This document shows, piece after piece, positions 1 through 8,420 of a stretch of 64,000 bases of DNA. The stretch is taken from NCBI RefSeq assembly GCF_013033965.1, contig NZ_WQFE01000014.1:62001-126000 (forward strand), read 5' to 3'. A program made the position numbers and the translations under genes. This DNA is from Ruegeria atlantica (GTDB lineage Bacteria; Pseudomonadota; Alphaproteobacteria; Rhodobacterales; Rhodobacteraceae). The notes under the pieces are model-generated. The model was not told the origin of the DNA. It searched no databases and saw only the letters and a list, made by a program, of their open reading frames with translations. Position 1 is the first letter of the stretch. Every line of letters starts with the position of its first letter.

Positions 1-201
1 AGCAAGTTGATCCACGATGGCTTGCAGTTCGGTGCTGATCGCCGCTTCTGAATGCGTGACGTCGCCCGGCTGGGTTCCGGTCACACTGACGATCGTGATC
101 CGGGCGCCTTGCCATTTCGCCATCTGCGCCGCGACATCCAAAGCTTTGCGAATTTCCGGCGGCAGGTGAATATCAACAGGGATCATAATGTGGCTGAACA
201 T
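1..201 (-). CDS. Universal stress protein (UspA family), N-terminal part, cut by window edge
   Basis: The reading frame begins at the ATG at 201 and runs off the left end, so only the first 67 residues are present. It opens MFSHIMIPVDI, the usual hydrophobic first strand of the UspA fold, and continues with a helix and a second strand (ITIVSVTG). UspA proteins are small cytoplasmic nucleotide-binding stress proteins. A GGAGGA ribosome binding site lies just upstream of the start. Lack of the C-terminal half means the ATP-binding glycine motif cannot be checked. Confidence 0.8.
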   Translation of the reverse strand, partial: MFSHIMIPVDIHLPPEIRKALDVAAQMAKWQGARITIVSVTGTQPGDVTHSEAAISTELQAIVDQLA

Positions 202-307
202 GTCATCTTCCTCCTGCCGCCTATGTTATCGGGCTTTGGAAAAGACCACTTTGATCTGCCTCATCTCGATTATAGGGGCGATTTCCTTCTGTCTTGCCCG
301 ATTGCAG

Positions 308-586
308 CTAGCCTTCCTGACTATATTCGACACCGATAACCACACCCGTTGCATCCGCAAGGCAAAGCCACGGCGCCGTTGCACCCGCAACATCGACGGT
401 CGTAATTGTTCCGGTCGGCACGGACTCGGTCGAAACTGCATTGACGTCAGCGGCCTGAACACCCGTCTCAGCCGACACAAGCGCTTCACAACTGCCTTGA
501 AGGGAAGTCTCTGACGACCCCTGCCCTCCTCCTTGGGTACAGGCAGATAACGTCGCACCAACGACAAACAGAAAAACTCGATTCAT
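308..586 (-). CDS. Small putative lipoprotein
   Basis: A 92-residue secreted protein. The N-terminus is a short signal peptide ending in LSAC, a lipobox, so the mature protein should be lipid-anchored at Cys16. The mature part is Gly/Ser/Thr-rich and ends in a small conserved-looking patch with APWLCLADATG and VEYSQEG. I chose the ATG at 586 because GGAGGG sits at proper distance; an in-frame GTG directly before it is less likely. Function is unknown; it may be a small envelope or adhesion-related lipoprotein. Confidence 0.6.
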   Translation of the reverse strand: MNRVFLFVVGATLSACTQGGGQGSSETSLQGSCEALVSAETGVQAADVNAVSTESVPTGTITTVDVAGATAPWLCLADATGVVIGVEYSQEG

Positions 587-648
587 CACTCCCTCCGGGA
601 TAGTTCGTCAGGCCCGAAGGTTGTTGGGTAGCAATCAAATGGCAAGAG

Positions 649-1563
649 TTATTCCGAGCTCGGCGCAGCATCTTTCGCGGATTGGTCTTCGCTTTTGAGC
701 AGCAGGACCAGTGCGATCGCGGTCAAAATCACGCCGAACAGCACCATAACTGTTGGCGCAGGCCGCCCAAGCGCAATTTCCCACAGGATCACCCAACTGG
801 GGATCAGATATGTGTAGGCCATGACCTTAGCCGAAGGCAGGCGCAATGCTGCGAACTGGACCAGAACGAAACTGGAAGCCGTTGCGAAGACCGAAAGATA
901 CAGCAGGCTGATCCAGACGATCAGCGGCAGGTTTGCCCAGTCGGTTGCCCGAATGTCCGACCACCCCACAATCGTCAGGATCGCGCATCCCGCGACCAGC
1001 GTACCAAAGGTGAAAACCACTGCGGGTTCGCCCCGGTTCAGCTTGCGCACCATGGGTGTATAGATCGCATGGGCCATACAGCCCCAGAAAAAGATGATCT
1101 CTCCGCCGCCGATCTCGAAGGCGCGAAAGGCTTGCCAATCAGCACGGAAGATTACCCACAAGGCACCGGCCGCCCCCACCGTCAGGGCAAGTGCCATGCG
1201 CGGTGTGGTGATCTGGCGCAGCAGAACCCATCCAGCGACCGCAGACATGACCGGGGTCAAAGTAAAAACAGCGGATGTGCTGACCGGGTCGGCGGTTTTC
1301 AGGCCGTAGAACATCAACACAAAATAAGTTGCGAACAGCCCGCCTAAAATCGCATAGCGCCAAGGCGCTTGCGCCGCGCTGCGCGGTAAACCTGTGGTGG
1401 AAAGCGCCGCAATGCCAATGATGACAGCTGCGATCAGAAACCGCCCGGCGGTAATCGCCAGCGGGGCAATCTGATTGGCCACGATGGATCCCAGTGAAAA
1501 ACTGCCCGCCACCAGAACCGAGAACGTGATCATGGCCAGATGGCCACGTGCCTGCGGTGTCAC
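649..1563 (-). CDS. DMT-superfamily (EamA) transporter
   Basis: A 304-residue integral membrane protein with about ten hydrophobic segments arranged as two EamA repeats, as in exporters of amino acids and other metabolites of the drug/metabolite transporter superfamily. Seen directly: an early helix around VLVAGSFSLGSIVANQIAP followed by AGRFLIAA, and a second repeat starting near AVVFTFGTLVAG. The GTG start at 1563 is chosen because it overlaps the LysR stop codon by four bases (GTGA), giving translational coupling; a longer frame inside the LysR gene lacks membrane character. Substrate unknown. The upstream LysR gene is its likely regulator. Confidence 0.85.
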   Translation of the reverse strand: MTPQARGHLAMITFSVLVAGSFSLGSIVANQIAPLAITAGRFLIAAVIIGIAALSTTGLPRSAAQAPWRYAILGGLFATYFVLMFYGLKTADPVSTSAVFTLTPVMSAVAGWVLLRQITTPRMALALTVGAAGALWVIFRADWQAFRAFEIGGGEIIFFWGCMAHAIYTPMVRKLNRGEPAVVFTFGTLVAGCAILTIVGWSDIRATDWANLPLIVWISLLYLSVFATASSFVLVQFAALRLPSAKVMAYTYLIPSWVILWEIALGRPAPTVMVLFGVILTAIALVLLLKSEDQSAKDAAPSSE

Positions 1564-2438
1564 GAAAGCCAGCCTTTGGACTGCTCCTTCAGGAAGGACA
1601 GAAAGGCTTGAACCTTGGTTGTTCGGTGCAGGTCCACATGTGTCACCAACCATAGCTTGCCGCTCCATTCGGGCAGCGGTTCCATCACCTCAACAAGATA
1701 TGGGTCGCGGGATGCTTCCCACCGAGCCATGAAGCCGATCCCGGCCCCGGCCAACACTGCCTCGCGCATGCAGAAGTTGTTGGTACAACGGAAGGCGATT
1801 GCCTCGGCGGGAACGTTTTCGCGAAGCCATTTGGAAAACGGTGCGCGGCTGTTTTCGTCATCCGTGCCGACAAACAGGTGGTTTGCGAATTCATCCAGGC
1901 TTGCTGGTCGACCGCGGCGCGCCACGTACGACTTGCTGGCAAACAGGCCGATTTCTTGCGGAATAAAAGGCTGCACAACGTTGTCAGGCTGATCCGGGGC
2001 GGCGCCCGCTCGGATAGCGACATGCGCTTCGCCGTATTCCAAACGGAACAAGCGGTCCCCAGTTAGGTACCGCACGATCAGCCCGGGATGCATTGATTGG
2101 AATTCTGACAAGGCCGGAACGACCAATGGTGCCAATGAGGCCAGAGACGTCACAACTAATTCGCCCGAAACATCATCGCCACGCCCTTTCATTCGACCCA
2201 CCAATTGATTGAATTGGTCTTCGGTGGCTTGAGCTACGCGCAGCAAGTCTTCACCGGCATCGGTCGGGGTATAACCTCGGGCGTGGCGCTGGAACAATTT
2301 GACGCCCAGCCGCGCCTCGATCGCGTCTATGTGGCGGATCACGGTGGCATGGTGCACACCCAGGATCTCGGCAGCGCCGCTGACGGTGCCCATCCGGGCA
2401 ACCTGATAGGCGGTTTTGACTTCGTCCCAATTGTCCAT
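1560..2438 (-). CDS. LysR-family transcriptional regulator
   Basis: A 292-residue regulator. Residues 1-65 form the winged helix-turn-helix (VKTAYQVARMGTVSGAAEIL, then ATVIRHIDAIEARLGVKLFQR), followed by the linker helix and a LysR substrate-binding domain to the end. Its 3' end overlaps the start of the EamA exporter and it is divergent from the azoreductase at 2559, so it may control either or both. An inverted repeat in the shared intergenic region is a candidate operator. Inducer unknown. Confidence 0.9.
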   Translation of the reverse strand: MDNWDEVKTAYQVARMGTVSGAAEILGVHHATVIRHIDAIEARLGVKLFQRHARGYTPTDAGEDLLRVAQATEDQFNQLVGRMKGRGDDVSGELVVTSLASLAPLVVPALSEFQSMHPGLIVRYLTGDRLFRLEYGEAHVAIRAGAAPDQPDNVVQPFIPQEIGLFASKSYVARRGRPASLDEFANHLFVGTDDENSRAPFSKWLRENVPAEAIAFRCTNNFCMREAVLAGAGIGFMARWEASRDPYLVEVMEPLPEWSGKLWLVTHVDLHRTTKVQAFLSFLKEQSKGWLS

Positions 2439-2461
2439 CGACTAGGCCCATTGTGCAAATT

Positions 2462-2478
2462 CCAACAATACCTGTTGG
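2462..2478. promoter_or_regulatory. Candidate LysR operator
   Basis: Inverted repeat CCAACA-N5-TGTTGG in the 120-bp gap between the divergent LysR regulator and azoreductase genes. Symmetric T-N11-A-like sites in such positions are typical for LysR regulators. Binding is inferred from position and symmetry only. Confidence 0.4.
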
Positions 2479-2558
2479 TATATCTGCGTTTCGTTCGCTG
2501 ACGCAACAATCATATTGATCCCGGAAACAATTTCCCTGCCAAACAAGGAATCCCTGAC

Positions 2559-3140
2559 ATGACCAAGACAATCCTGCATATCGACGCTTCGGCCCGCCGC
2601 ACCGGGTCCGCCACCCGTGACCTTTCAGGCCAGATTATCGGGCATCTTGGGGCAGATCGTATTATCCGCCGCGATCTGGCCAGCCCACTGCCGTTGCTGA
2701 CCGAAGATTGGATCAACGCCAACTTCACCCCTGCAGATCAGCGCGACGAAGTTCAGCGCGATCTGCTGGCCCTGTCGGATGAGCTGGTCGGCGAATTACA
2801 AAACGCCGACACCATCGTCATCGGGCTGCCGATCTACAACTTTTCAGTGCCCGCAGCGTTCAAGGCGTGGATTGATCTGGTCGCCCGCGCGGGCCTGACC
2901 TTTGCCTATTCAGAGAACGGGCCCAAAGGGCTGTTGGAAGGCAAGCGCGCCATCCTAGCAATCGCATCGGGTGGCACAGAAGTCGGATCCGAGATCGACT
3001 TTGCCACAAACTATGCCAAACACGTTCTGGGTTTCATCGGTGTCCATGATGTCGAAGTCATCGCCGCGGACAAGATGGCATTGGACGCGGACGCGGCGTT
3101 GGCCAATGCGCAAAAGGCCGTTACAGAACTCGCCGCCTGA
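2559..3140 (+). CDS. azoR: FMN-dependent NADH-azoreductase
   Basis: A 193-residue flavodoxin-fold quinone/azo reductase. It opens with the flavin-phosphate loop in ILHIDASARRTGSATRDLS, keeps the central GLPIYNFSVPAAFKAWIDLVARAGLTF motif of AzoR/AcpD enzymes and the later ASGGTE loop. These cytosolic homodimers reduce quinones and azo dyes with NAD(P)H and FMN, probably protecting against electrophilic quinones. The gene stands alone, divergent from a LysR regulator. The length is typical of the family. Confidence 0.9.
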   Translation: MTKTILHIDASARRTGSATRDLSGQIIGHLGADRIIRRDLASPLPLLTEDWINANFTPADQRDEVQRDLLALSDELVGELQNADTIVIGLPIYNFSVPAAFKAWIDLVARAGLTFAYSENGPKGLLEGKRAILAIASGGTEVGSEIDFATNYAKHVLGFIGVHDVEVIAADKMALDADAALANAQKAVTELAA

Positions 3141-3213
3141 TCCTCCTCTGGCTTTTGCTGTGTGAAACGTCCAATCTGCGCCTGATCGGGATTTTGCAGA
3201 CTGGGCGTTTACT

Positions 3214-3954
3214 ATGAAGAAGATCGGAATTCTCGGCGGTGTAGGCTGGGCCTCGACCGTGGACTATTACCGGGCCATTTCCGAAGGGGCGAGCCGACAC
3301 TTTGCAGAACGTGGCCATAGCTCACCCCTGCCGATCCCGCCCATGACTATTGAATCCGTGACCCAGGCCAAGACCCGCGCCCTGCGAGGTGTGGCCGGGG
3401 ATGAGGCAAGTTGGGTCGGGTTTGACGCGGTATTCCGTGACGCGCTGCTGACGCTTGAGGGCGCAGGCTGCGACTTTGGCATCATCGCCTCGAACACACC
3501 GCACGCGCGGCTTCATGCGATCCGTCAGGGTGTCACTATGCCGATTCTCAGCATTTTTGATGCGACCGCCGAGGCGACGGCCTCAACCGGAGCCTCCAGA
3601 GCGTTAGTTCTTGGAACGACGGTGACCATGCAGGCCACCAACTACGCTGACCGGCTGGCCGCAGAAGGGATCAGCGCAAATAATCGCCTGCCTGACGCAG
3701 AGATTGCAGAGATGCAGGCCATGATCGACAGCGACTTTTACGGAGGCGCATCCGACGCCGCGCACGCGCGGCTGCTGGCGTTTTGTAACAAGCACGCAAA
3801 ACCGGGAACTGCGATCCTGCTGGCTTGCACCGAACTGCCGCTGGCTTTCCCCGATAATCTGGACGACGCTGTTTTTGAGGCCGACGGCCATCTTTTCGTC
3901 AATCCGTCTGCCGCCCATGTTGCTGCAGCGCTGAAAGAGGCGCTCAGCGATTGA
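3214..3954 (+). CDS. Aspartate/glutamate racemase family protein
   Basis: A 246-residue two-domain racemase-like protein. Start MKKIGILGGVGWASTVDYYR is the typical amino-acid racemase opening. The first catalytic cysteine of canonical enzymes lies in an NT/C-containing loop; here the corresponding segment reads IIASNTPHA, with Thr where Cys is expected, while the second site ACTELPL keeps its cysteine. This single-cysteine pattern is seen in parts of the family (YgeA-like broad racemases and relatives), so racemase activity should not be assumed. The stop abuts the convergent gene on the other strand. Confidence 0.8.
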   Translation: MKKIGILGGVGWASTVDYYRAISEGASRHFAERGHSSPLPIPPMTIESVTQAKTRALRGVAGDEASWVGFDAVFRDALLTLEGAGCDFGIIASNTPHARLHAIRQGVTMPILSIFDATAEATASTGASRALVLGTTVTMQATNYADRLAAEGISANNRLPDAEIAEMQAMIDSDFYGGASDAAHARLLAFCNKHAKPGTAILLACTELPLAFPDNLDDAVFEADGHLFVNPSAAHVAAALKEALSD

Positions 3955-4485
3955 CTACGGAAGCCAGGTAACCTCGCACCCAACGCGATCAAAGAAAGCC
4001 AACAGATCGTCGCGCTGAATGGCGACGGTCCGGTCATTGACCAGAGGGTGCATATAAATGACGTCTGCCATCTGCGCAGCGGCGTCCATGAAAAACCGCA
4101 CATCATTCTGCACGCCGTTGATCATCGCCAGTGGGCTGACCGCACCGGGGCGGATACCGAGGTTCTGCAACAATCGATCCGCTGATCCAAAGGACAGGCT
4201 ACCGACTCCTAACTCTGCGCCCAGCGCCTTCAGGTCAACCTCGCGGCTTTGTTCCAGCGTCACCAGATAGTTCCGCTTTTTCTTGTCCCGCAGGTACAGA
4301 TTCTTGAGACGCAGGGCGTTTTCGCCCGGCACCATGAACTCATCCTCGACAGCCTTCGACTCGTCCACCGTGCGCAAGGGCACATGGGTATGAAGGCGAT
4401 AGTCCAATTCCCACTCATCCAACTGCACTAACAGCGCGTCAGAGCTGAGCGGCAGTGTGTCCTGAAAAGCAGATGAGGCGTCCAT
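3955..4485 (-). CDS. YbaK/ProX-type aminoacyl-tRNA deacylase
   Basis: A 176-residue protein of the YbaK/aminoacyl-tRNA editing fold, closest by eye to the PrdX/ProX group that hydrolyses mischarged Ala-tRNA(Pro). Visible are the LDEWELDYRLHTHVPLRTVDES opening, the conserved KNLYLRDKKKRNYLVTL block and GIRPGAVSPLAMING, which holds the G-x-x-P-G-x-V-SP motif. I chose the ATG at 4485 (AGGAGA upstream) over an in-frame ATG 57 bases earlier. It meets the racemase gene tail to tail. Confidence 0.85.
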   Translation of the reverse strand: MDASSAFQDTLPLSSDALLVQLDEWELDYRLHTHVPLRTVDESKAVEDEFMVPGENALRLKNLYLRDKKKRNYLVTLEQSREVDLKALGAELGVGSLSFGSADRLLQNLGIRPGAVSPLAMINGVQNDVRFFMDAAAQMADVIYMHPLVNDRTVAIQRDDLLAFFDRVGCEVTWLP

Positions 4486-4542
4486 TACAATCTCCTGTCG
4501 GGGCTTTACCCGCGACCTGACACAGAAATGACCGCCCCGCAA

Positions 4543-4932
4543 TCAATCGAAATGCAACTCGAACCCCGGCAACGCCACAAAGGGCGCGCGGAAATTGTCG
4601 CCGATGAAGTAGTACAGCCCCTGTTCAGCATCGTGCGCGATGCTGAAACAGCCATAGTTTTCTTCGGCCCAAAGACCCGTCCAGCTGGAACAATACTGAT
4701 CCTTCTCGACCTTGTAGCGTGCCTCGGACGGTGCAGCGTCGCCTTCCTTAATCCACAAGGTCAAGCCTGAAGGGGCAAAATACTGACGCGTTTCCACACC
4801 ATAATGCAGCCCCTTGATCGTCTGTCCCCGAAGCAGTGTTTCAATCTCAGCGCTGGTCAGGTTCTTTTCTTCGGCAACTGCGGCAGAAGCTGCGCAGGCA
4901 AGCGCAACGGCAATAAGCTTCTTTTGTAACAT
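4543..4932 (-). CDS. Exported protein of unknown function
   Basis: A 129-residue protein with a clear signal peptide (MLQKKLIAVALACAASAAVA, cleavage before EEK). The mature region contains two well-spaced cysteines (YCSSWTG and YGCFSI) that could form a disulphide, and aromatic-rich beta-type segments. The domain organisation resembles small periplasmic DUF proteins of Rhodobacterales, but I do not recognise the family. The ATG at 4932 is preferred since it begins the signal peptide. Same strand as the deacylase 57 bp downstream. Confidence 0.65.
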   Translation of the reverse strand: MLQKKLIAVALACAASAAVAEEKNLTSAEIETLLRGQTIKGLHYGVETRQYFAPSGLTLWIKEGDAAPSEARYKVEKDQYCSSWTGLWAEENYGCFSIAHDAEQGLYYFIGDNFRAPFVALPGFELHFD

Positions 4933-5130
4933 GGTGGCTTTCGCTTCAAATTGGTTGAGGTATTGGTCCTGCCTAGTGCAGGGGCGGTTAGCGAAATTCA
5001 AATAAACTTTGGCTCAGACCCGATCAAACGGTTGTGAGAGGCTGCAGCGCGATTTCGGCTTTAAACAGCGATGTGACGCACACCGGATAAGGCCCGCGAC
5101 AGGTCAGGAAAACGATGTTAGCGTGCCGCC

Positions 5131-5649
5131 ATGAAAGTAACGCGCAATACCCCCGACCAATTGATATTGGCCAATGCCCCTTGGTTCATAGGAGTTACAC
5201 TGGTCTTCTTCATCCTCGGTTTTGTCGGTGCCGGTCTGTTCATGGCCACCGAGGGTGGTGAGGGTATATTGTTCGGCATCTTCTTTGCTCTTTTCGGTGG
5301 CGGGTTGGGCATTGGCGCATTCTGCGCCTTTGTGCGTCGCGTTCAGGTCATATTGGACCGCAAGAGCAATAGCATTTTGATCCGTCGCCAGTCGGTCTTT
5401 GGATATGACACCGTGGAACATGAACTGTCGAACCTGTCCCATGCCGAGGTAGAAACCACCACCTCGCCCCGAGACAGGACCACATCCAAGATGCATCGTC
5501 CCGTTCTGATCCTTGAAAAAGGCATGAGTGCTGGTCGTCATCCGATTGTCGAAGCTTATGTCAGCGGTCGCGGCGCGCAGCGGATGGTCGATGCGGTCAA
5601 TGACTGGCTTCCGGCGCGCGTGGTTGACTCTGCTAGCCAATCGGCCTAG
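5131..5649 (+). CDS. Small inner-membrane protein of unknown function
   Basis: A 172-residue protein with two membrane helices near the N-terminus (about residues 17-38 and 46-68, Gly/Phe-rich) followed by a cytoplasmic domain of beta character (VQVILDRKSNSILIRRQS, then VEHELSNLSHAEVET). This layout of two helices plus a small PH-like domain is common among unassigned membrane proteins. An opposing-strand frame covers almost the same bases but has no recognisable protein features, so I take this strand. Function not known. Confidence 0.65.
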   Translation: MKVTRNTPDQLILANAPWFIGVTLVFFILGFVGAGLFMATEGGEGILFGIFFALFGGGLGIGAFCAFVRRVQVILDRKSNSILIRRQSVFGYDTVEHELSNLSHAEVETTTSPRDRTTSKMHRPVLILEKGMSAGRHPIVEAYVSGRGAQRMVDAVNDWLPARVVDSASQSA

Positions 5650-5663
5650 AGACCCCCAAACAT

Positions 5664-5738
5664 CCGGAAGCGTGTGATCTTCCGGTCCCTTGAGTCGTTC
5701 AGGGATCGCCCCCCACCAGCGAGTTTCGCCCGTGGGGG
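5664..5738 (+). promoter_or_regulatory. Two hairpins in the leader before ffh
   Basis: First hairpin: CCGGAAG (5664-5670) pairs with CTTCCGG (5679-5685). Second: CCCCCAC (5710-5716) pairs with GTGGGGG (5732-5738). Neither is followed by a T-run, so they are poor intrinsic terminators, but they separate the membrane-protein gene from ffh and could be either a weak transcript end or an ffh leader structure. Confidence 0.35.
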
Positions 5739-5809
5739 CAATTGTGTATTTAACCGGTTCTTCTTATCTGAGAAGCGCCACCAGATAACCGGCTAAGGAG
5801 GCCGAAGGC

Positions 5810-7318
5810 ATGTTTGAAAATCTATCCGAACGCCTTTCCGGCGTCTTTGACCGGCTGACCAAACAGGGCGCCCTGTCCGAAGAAGACGTCAAGACCGCCC
5901 TTCGCGAAGTGCGTGTCGCCCTGCTTGAGGCCGACGTCTCGCTGCCTGTAGCGCGCGAATTCGTCAAGAAAGTGCAGGAACAGGCGACCGGTCAGGCGGT
6001 GACCAAGTCGATCACGCCCGGCCAGCAGGTCGTCAAGATCGTTCATGACGCGCTGGTCGATACCCTGCGCGGCGAAGAAGACCCTGGAGCGCTAAAGATC
6101 GACAACCCGCCTGCCCCGATCCTGATGGTCGGTCTGCAGGGTTCAGGTAAGACGACTACGACCGGTAAACTGGCAAAACGCCTGAAAGAGAAAGAGGGCA
6201 AAAAGGTCCTGATGGCCTCGCTGGACGTTTATCGTCCGGCAGCGATGGATCAGTTGGCCGTTCTGGGCACGCAGGTTGGCGTGGACACTCTGCCGATTGT
6301 GCCGGGCCAGAAGCCGGTTGATATCGCCAAGCGCGCCAAACAGCAGGCGACGCTGGGCGGCTATGACGTCTACATGCTGGATACCGCTGGCCGTCTGCAT
6401 ATCGACGAAGTCCTGATGGACGAGGTCGAGCAGGTCCGCAACGCAGTTGACCCACGCGAGACCCTGTTGGTCGTCGATGGACTGACCGGACAGGTCGCTG
6501 TTGAAGTCGCCGAGGAATTTGACGCCAAGGTCGGCATCTCGGGCGTGGTCCTGACCCGGATGGACGGTGACGGGCGTGGCGGTGCGGCGCTGTCGATGCG
6601 CGCTGTCACTGGCAAGCCCATTCGCTTTGTCGGTCTGGGCGAGAAGATGGACGCGCTCGAAACCTTCGAGCCGGACCGGATCGCTGGTCGTATTCTGGGC
6701 ATGGGCGACATCGTGGCCCTGGTCGAAAAAGCCCAGGAAACGATGGAGATGGAACAGACCGAGCGCATGATGAAGCGCATGGTCAAAGGTCAGTTCAACA
6801 TGAACGACCTGAAAATGCAGCTGGAACAGATGATCCAGATGGGCGGCATGCAGGGCATGATGGGCATGATGCCGGGCATGGGCAAGATGGCCAAACAGGT
6901 CGAAGAGGCCGGGATGGATGACAAGGTGCTCAAGCGCCAGATCGCCATGATCCAGTCGATGACCAAACGCGAACGCGCTAATCCGCAGTTGCTGCAGGCC
7001 AGCCGTAAGAAGCGTATTGCTGCCGGTTCGGGGATGGAGGTCAGCGACCTCAACAAGCTGCTCAAGATGCACCGGCAGATGTCGGACATGATGAAGAAGA
7101 TGGGCAAGATGGGCAAAGGCAAGATGCTGAAACAGGCCATGAAAGGCATGTTCGGCAAAGGCGGCCCCTCGCCTGAGGAAATGGCCGCAGGCATGGACCC
7201 TAAGGCGCTTGAGGCCGCAGCCAAGGCGATGGGCGGCAAGATGCCCGGCGGCATGCCTGGCATGGGCGGCGGCATGGCGCTGCCCCCGGGCCTGAGCGGG
7301 TTCGGAAAGAAAAAGTGA
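5810..7318 (+). CDS. ffh: Signal recognition particle protein Ffh (SRP54)
   Basis: A 502-residue SRP GTPase. The N domain is residues 1-90; the G domain starts with the P-loop GLQGSGKTTTTGKLAKRL near residue 108, followed by DTAGRL and TRMDGDGRGGAALS; the C-terminal M domain is methionine-rich (many MxGMM and MKKM repeats) and binds SRP RNA and signal peptides. With FtsY it targets nascent membrane proteins to SecYEG. It leads a long co-directional block running through rpsP, rimM and trmD. AAGGAGG lies about ten bases before the ATG. The 3' end overlaps or closely abuts the first acetyltransferase gene. Confidence 0.98.
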   Translation: MFENLSERLSGVFDRLTKQGALSEEDVKTALREVRVALLEADVSLPVAREFVKKVQEQATGQAVTKSITPGQQVVKIVHDALVDTLRGEEDPGALKIDNPPAPILMVGLQGSGKTTTTGKLAKRLKEKEGKKVLMASLDVYRPAAMDQLAVLGTQVGVDTLPIVPGQKPVDIAKRAKQQATLGGYDVYMLDTAGRLHIDEVLMDEVEQVRNAVDPRETLLVVDGLTGQVAVEVAEEFDAKVGISGVVLTRMDGDGRGGAALSMRAVTGKPIRFVGLGEKMDALETFEPDRIAGRILGMGDIVALVEKAQETMEMEQTERMMKRMVKGQFNMNDLKMQLEQMIQMGGMQGMMGMMPGMGKMAKQVEEAGMDDKVLKRQIAMIQSMTKRERANPQLLQASRKKRIAAGSGMEVSDLNKLLKMHRQMSDMMKKMGKMGKGKMLKQAMKGMFGKGGPSPEEMAAGMDPKALEAAAKAMGGKMPGGMPGMGGGMALPPGLSGFGKKK

Positions 7319-7359
7319 CGCCAGCACGCTGCACCCAGCCCCCGTCCGGAAAGGCGGCG

Positions 7360-7872
7360 ATGGCAGCAGCGCAGTATCGCGCGGCCCTGCCGGTTCTTGA
7401 GACTGAGCGGTTGGTTCTGCGTGCACCCCGTCTTGAAGACCTGCCTATTTGGACCACAGTTTGCCGCGAGAGCTTTGACAGTTCCGAAGAGGAAGCCTGG
7501 ACCGAATTCTCTTTCTACACGTCTGGTTGGTTTCTACACGGTCACGGCCTGTTCACGGTAACCCAAAAGGACGACGACCAAGCCATTGGTTTCGTCATTT
7601 TGGGGTTGGAATGGGATGACCACGAACCCGAGCTTGGTTATTTGTTCAGCGCTGAACACCGCAGGCAAGGTTACGCCACCGAGGCCTGCACCGCCGTGCG
7701 GGACTTCGGGTTTGACCTACTCGGGCCGGGCCAGTTCGTCAGCTATGTCTCGCAGTCCAACACGCGATCAAATGCATTGGCGCAACGCCTCGGCGCATCT
7801 CGCGATGCTGCAGCAGAGAGCGCCTTTGACGCAGATCAGCATGTCTGGCGCTATAGCGAGGTGTCGTCATGA
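7360..7872 (+). CDS. GNAT N-acetyltransferase (first of three in tandem)
   Basis: A 170-residue RimJ/RimL-type GNAT. It begins with LPVLETERLVLRAP, the first beta strand of the family, and contains the acetyl-CoA pyrophosphate loop in RRQGYATEA. The ATG at 7360 has GGAAAGG upstream; an alternative GTG at 7315 would overlap the ffh stop (GTGA) and add 15 residues with no homologous character, so the start is uncertain. It overlaps the next acetyltransferase by four bases. Substrate unknown; these enzymes usually acetylate protein N-termini or small amines. Confidence 0.85.
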   Translation: MAAAQYRAALPVLETERLVLRAPRLEDLPIWTTVCRESFDSSEEEAWTEFSFYTSGWFLHGHGLFTVTQKDDDQAIGFVILGLEWDDHEPELGYLFSAEHRRQGYATEACTAVRDFGFDLLGPGQFVSYVSQSNTRSNALAQRLGASRDAAAESAFDADQHVWRYSEVSS

Positions 7873-8420
7873 CCCTTTCCATGGCAATCCCGACGCTTGA
7901 AACCGAACGCCTGATCATGCGGGCACCCTGCGAAGCGGACTTTGCAGCTGAGGCAGAATTCTTTGCCAGCGACGCGTCCAGGTTCGTCGGCGGCCCCCTG
8001 CGCCCGGACGAGACATGGCGATCGCTCGCCATGCTACTGGGCCATTGGGCGATGCGCGGATTTGGATTCTGGGGAGTCGAGGAAAAAGCCACCGGCAGCT
8101 ATGTCGGTCACGTCGGCTTATGGTTTCCACACAGCTGGCCTGAGCCCGAGATCGGCTGGACCCTGATGAACCATGCAACCGGCAAGGGCTATGCAACCGA
8201 GGCCGCCATGGCTGCGCGCGCGCATGCCTATGATGTGCTGGGCTGGGAAACGGCGATCTCTCTGATCGACCCGGACAATCTGGGCAGCAAGGCCGTGGCC
8301 GAAAGGCTCGGTGCGCAGTTCGACTACATCTACGAACACCCGGGATTCGGTACGATGCAAGTCTGGCGGCACCCTGCCCCGGCCGATCTGGTGAATGGCG
8401 GGATGGAGGCCTACGCATGA
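7869..8420 (+). CDS. GNAT N-acetyltransferase (second of three)
   Basis: A 183-residue RimJ/RimL-type GNAT, starting with an ATGA overlap on the preceding gene. Family strand IPTLETERLIMRAP near the N-terminus, HVGLWFP strand and the acetyl-CoA loop GKGYATEAA are visible. It is clearly more similar to the third copy (8417-8968) than to the first: both carry FFASDxSRxVGGP and the GHWAxxGxGxW block. This suggests a local duplication. Substrate unknown. Confidence 0.9.
   Translation: MTLSMAIPTLETERLIMRAPCEADFAAEAEFFASDASRFVGGPLRPDETWRSLAMLLGHWAMRGFGFWGVEEKATGSYVGHVGLWFPHSWPEPEIGWTLMNHATGKGYATEAAMAARAHAYDVLGWETAISLIDPDNLGSKAVAERLGAQFDYIYEHPGFGTMQVWRHPAPADLVNGGMEAYA

Noticed and set aside
5104..5640. 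178-codon minus-strand frame over the small membrane protein gene
   Set aside because: The plus-strand frame has two clear membrane helices; the minus frame has none and no recognisable motif.
6143..7426. Long minus-strand open frame (427 codons) antisense to ffh
   Set aside because: His/Leu/Ala-rich composition results from reading the GC-rich, Met-rich SRP gene backwards; no family features, no ribosome binding site.
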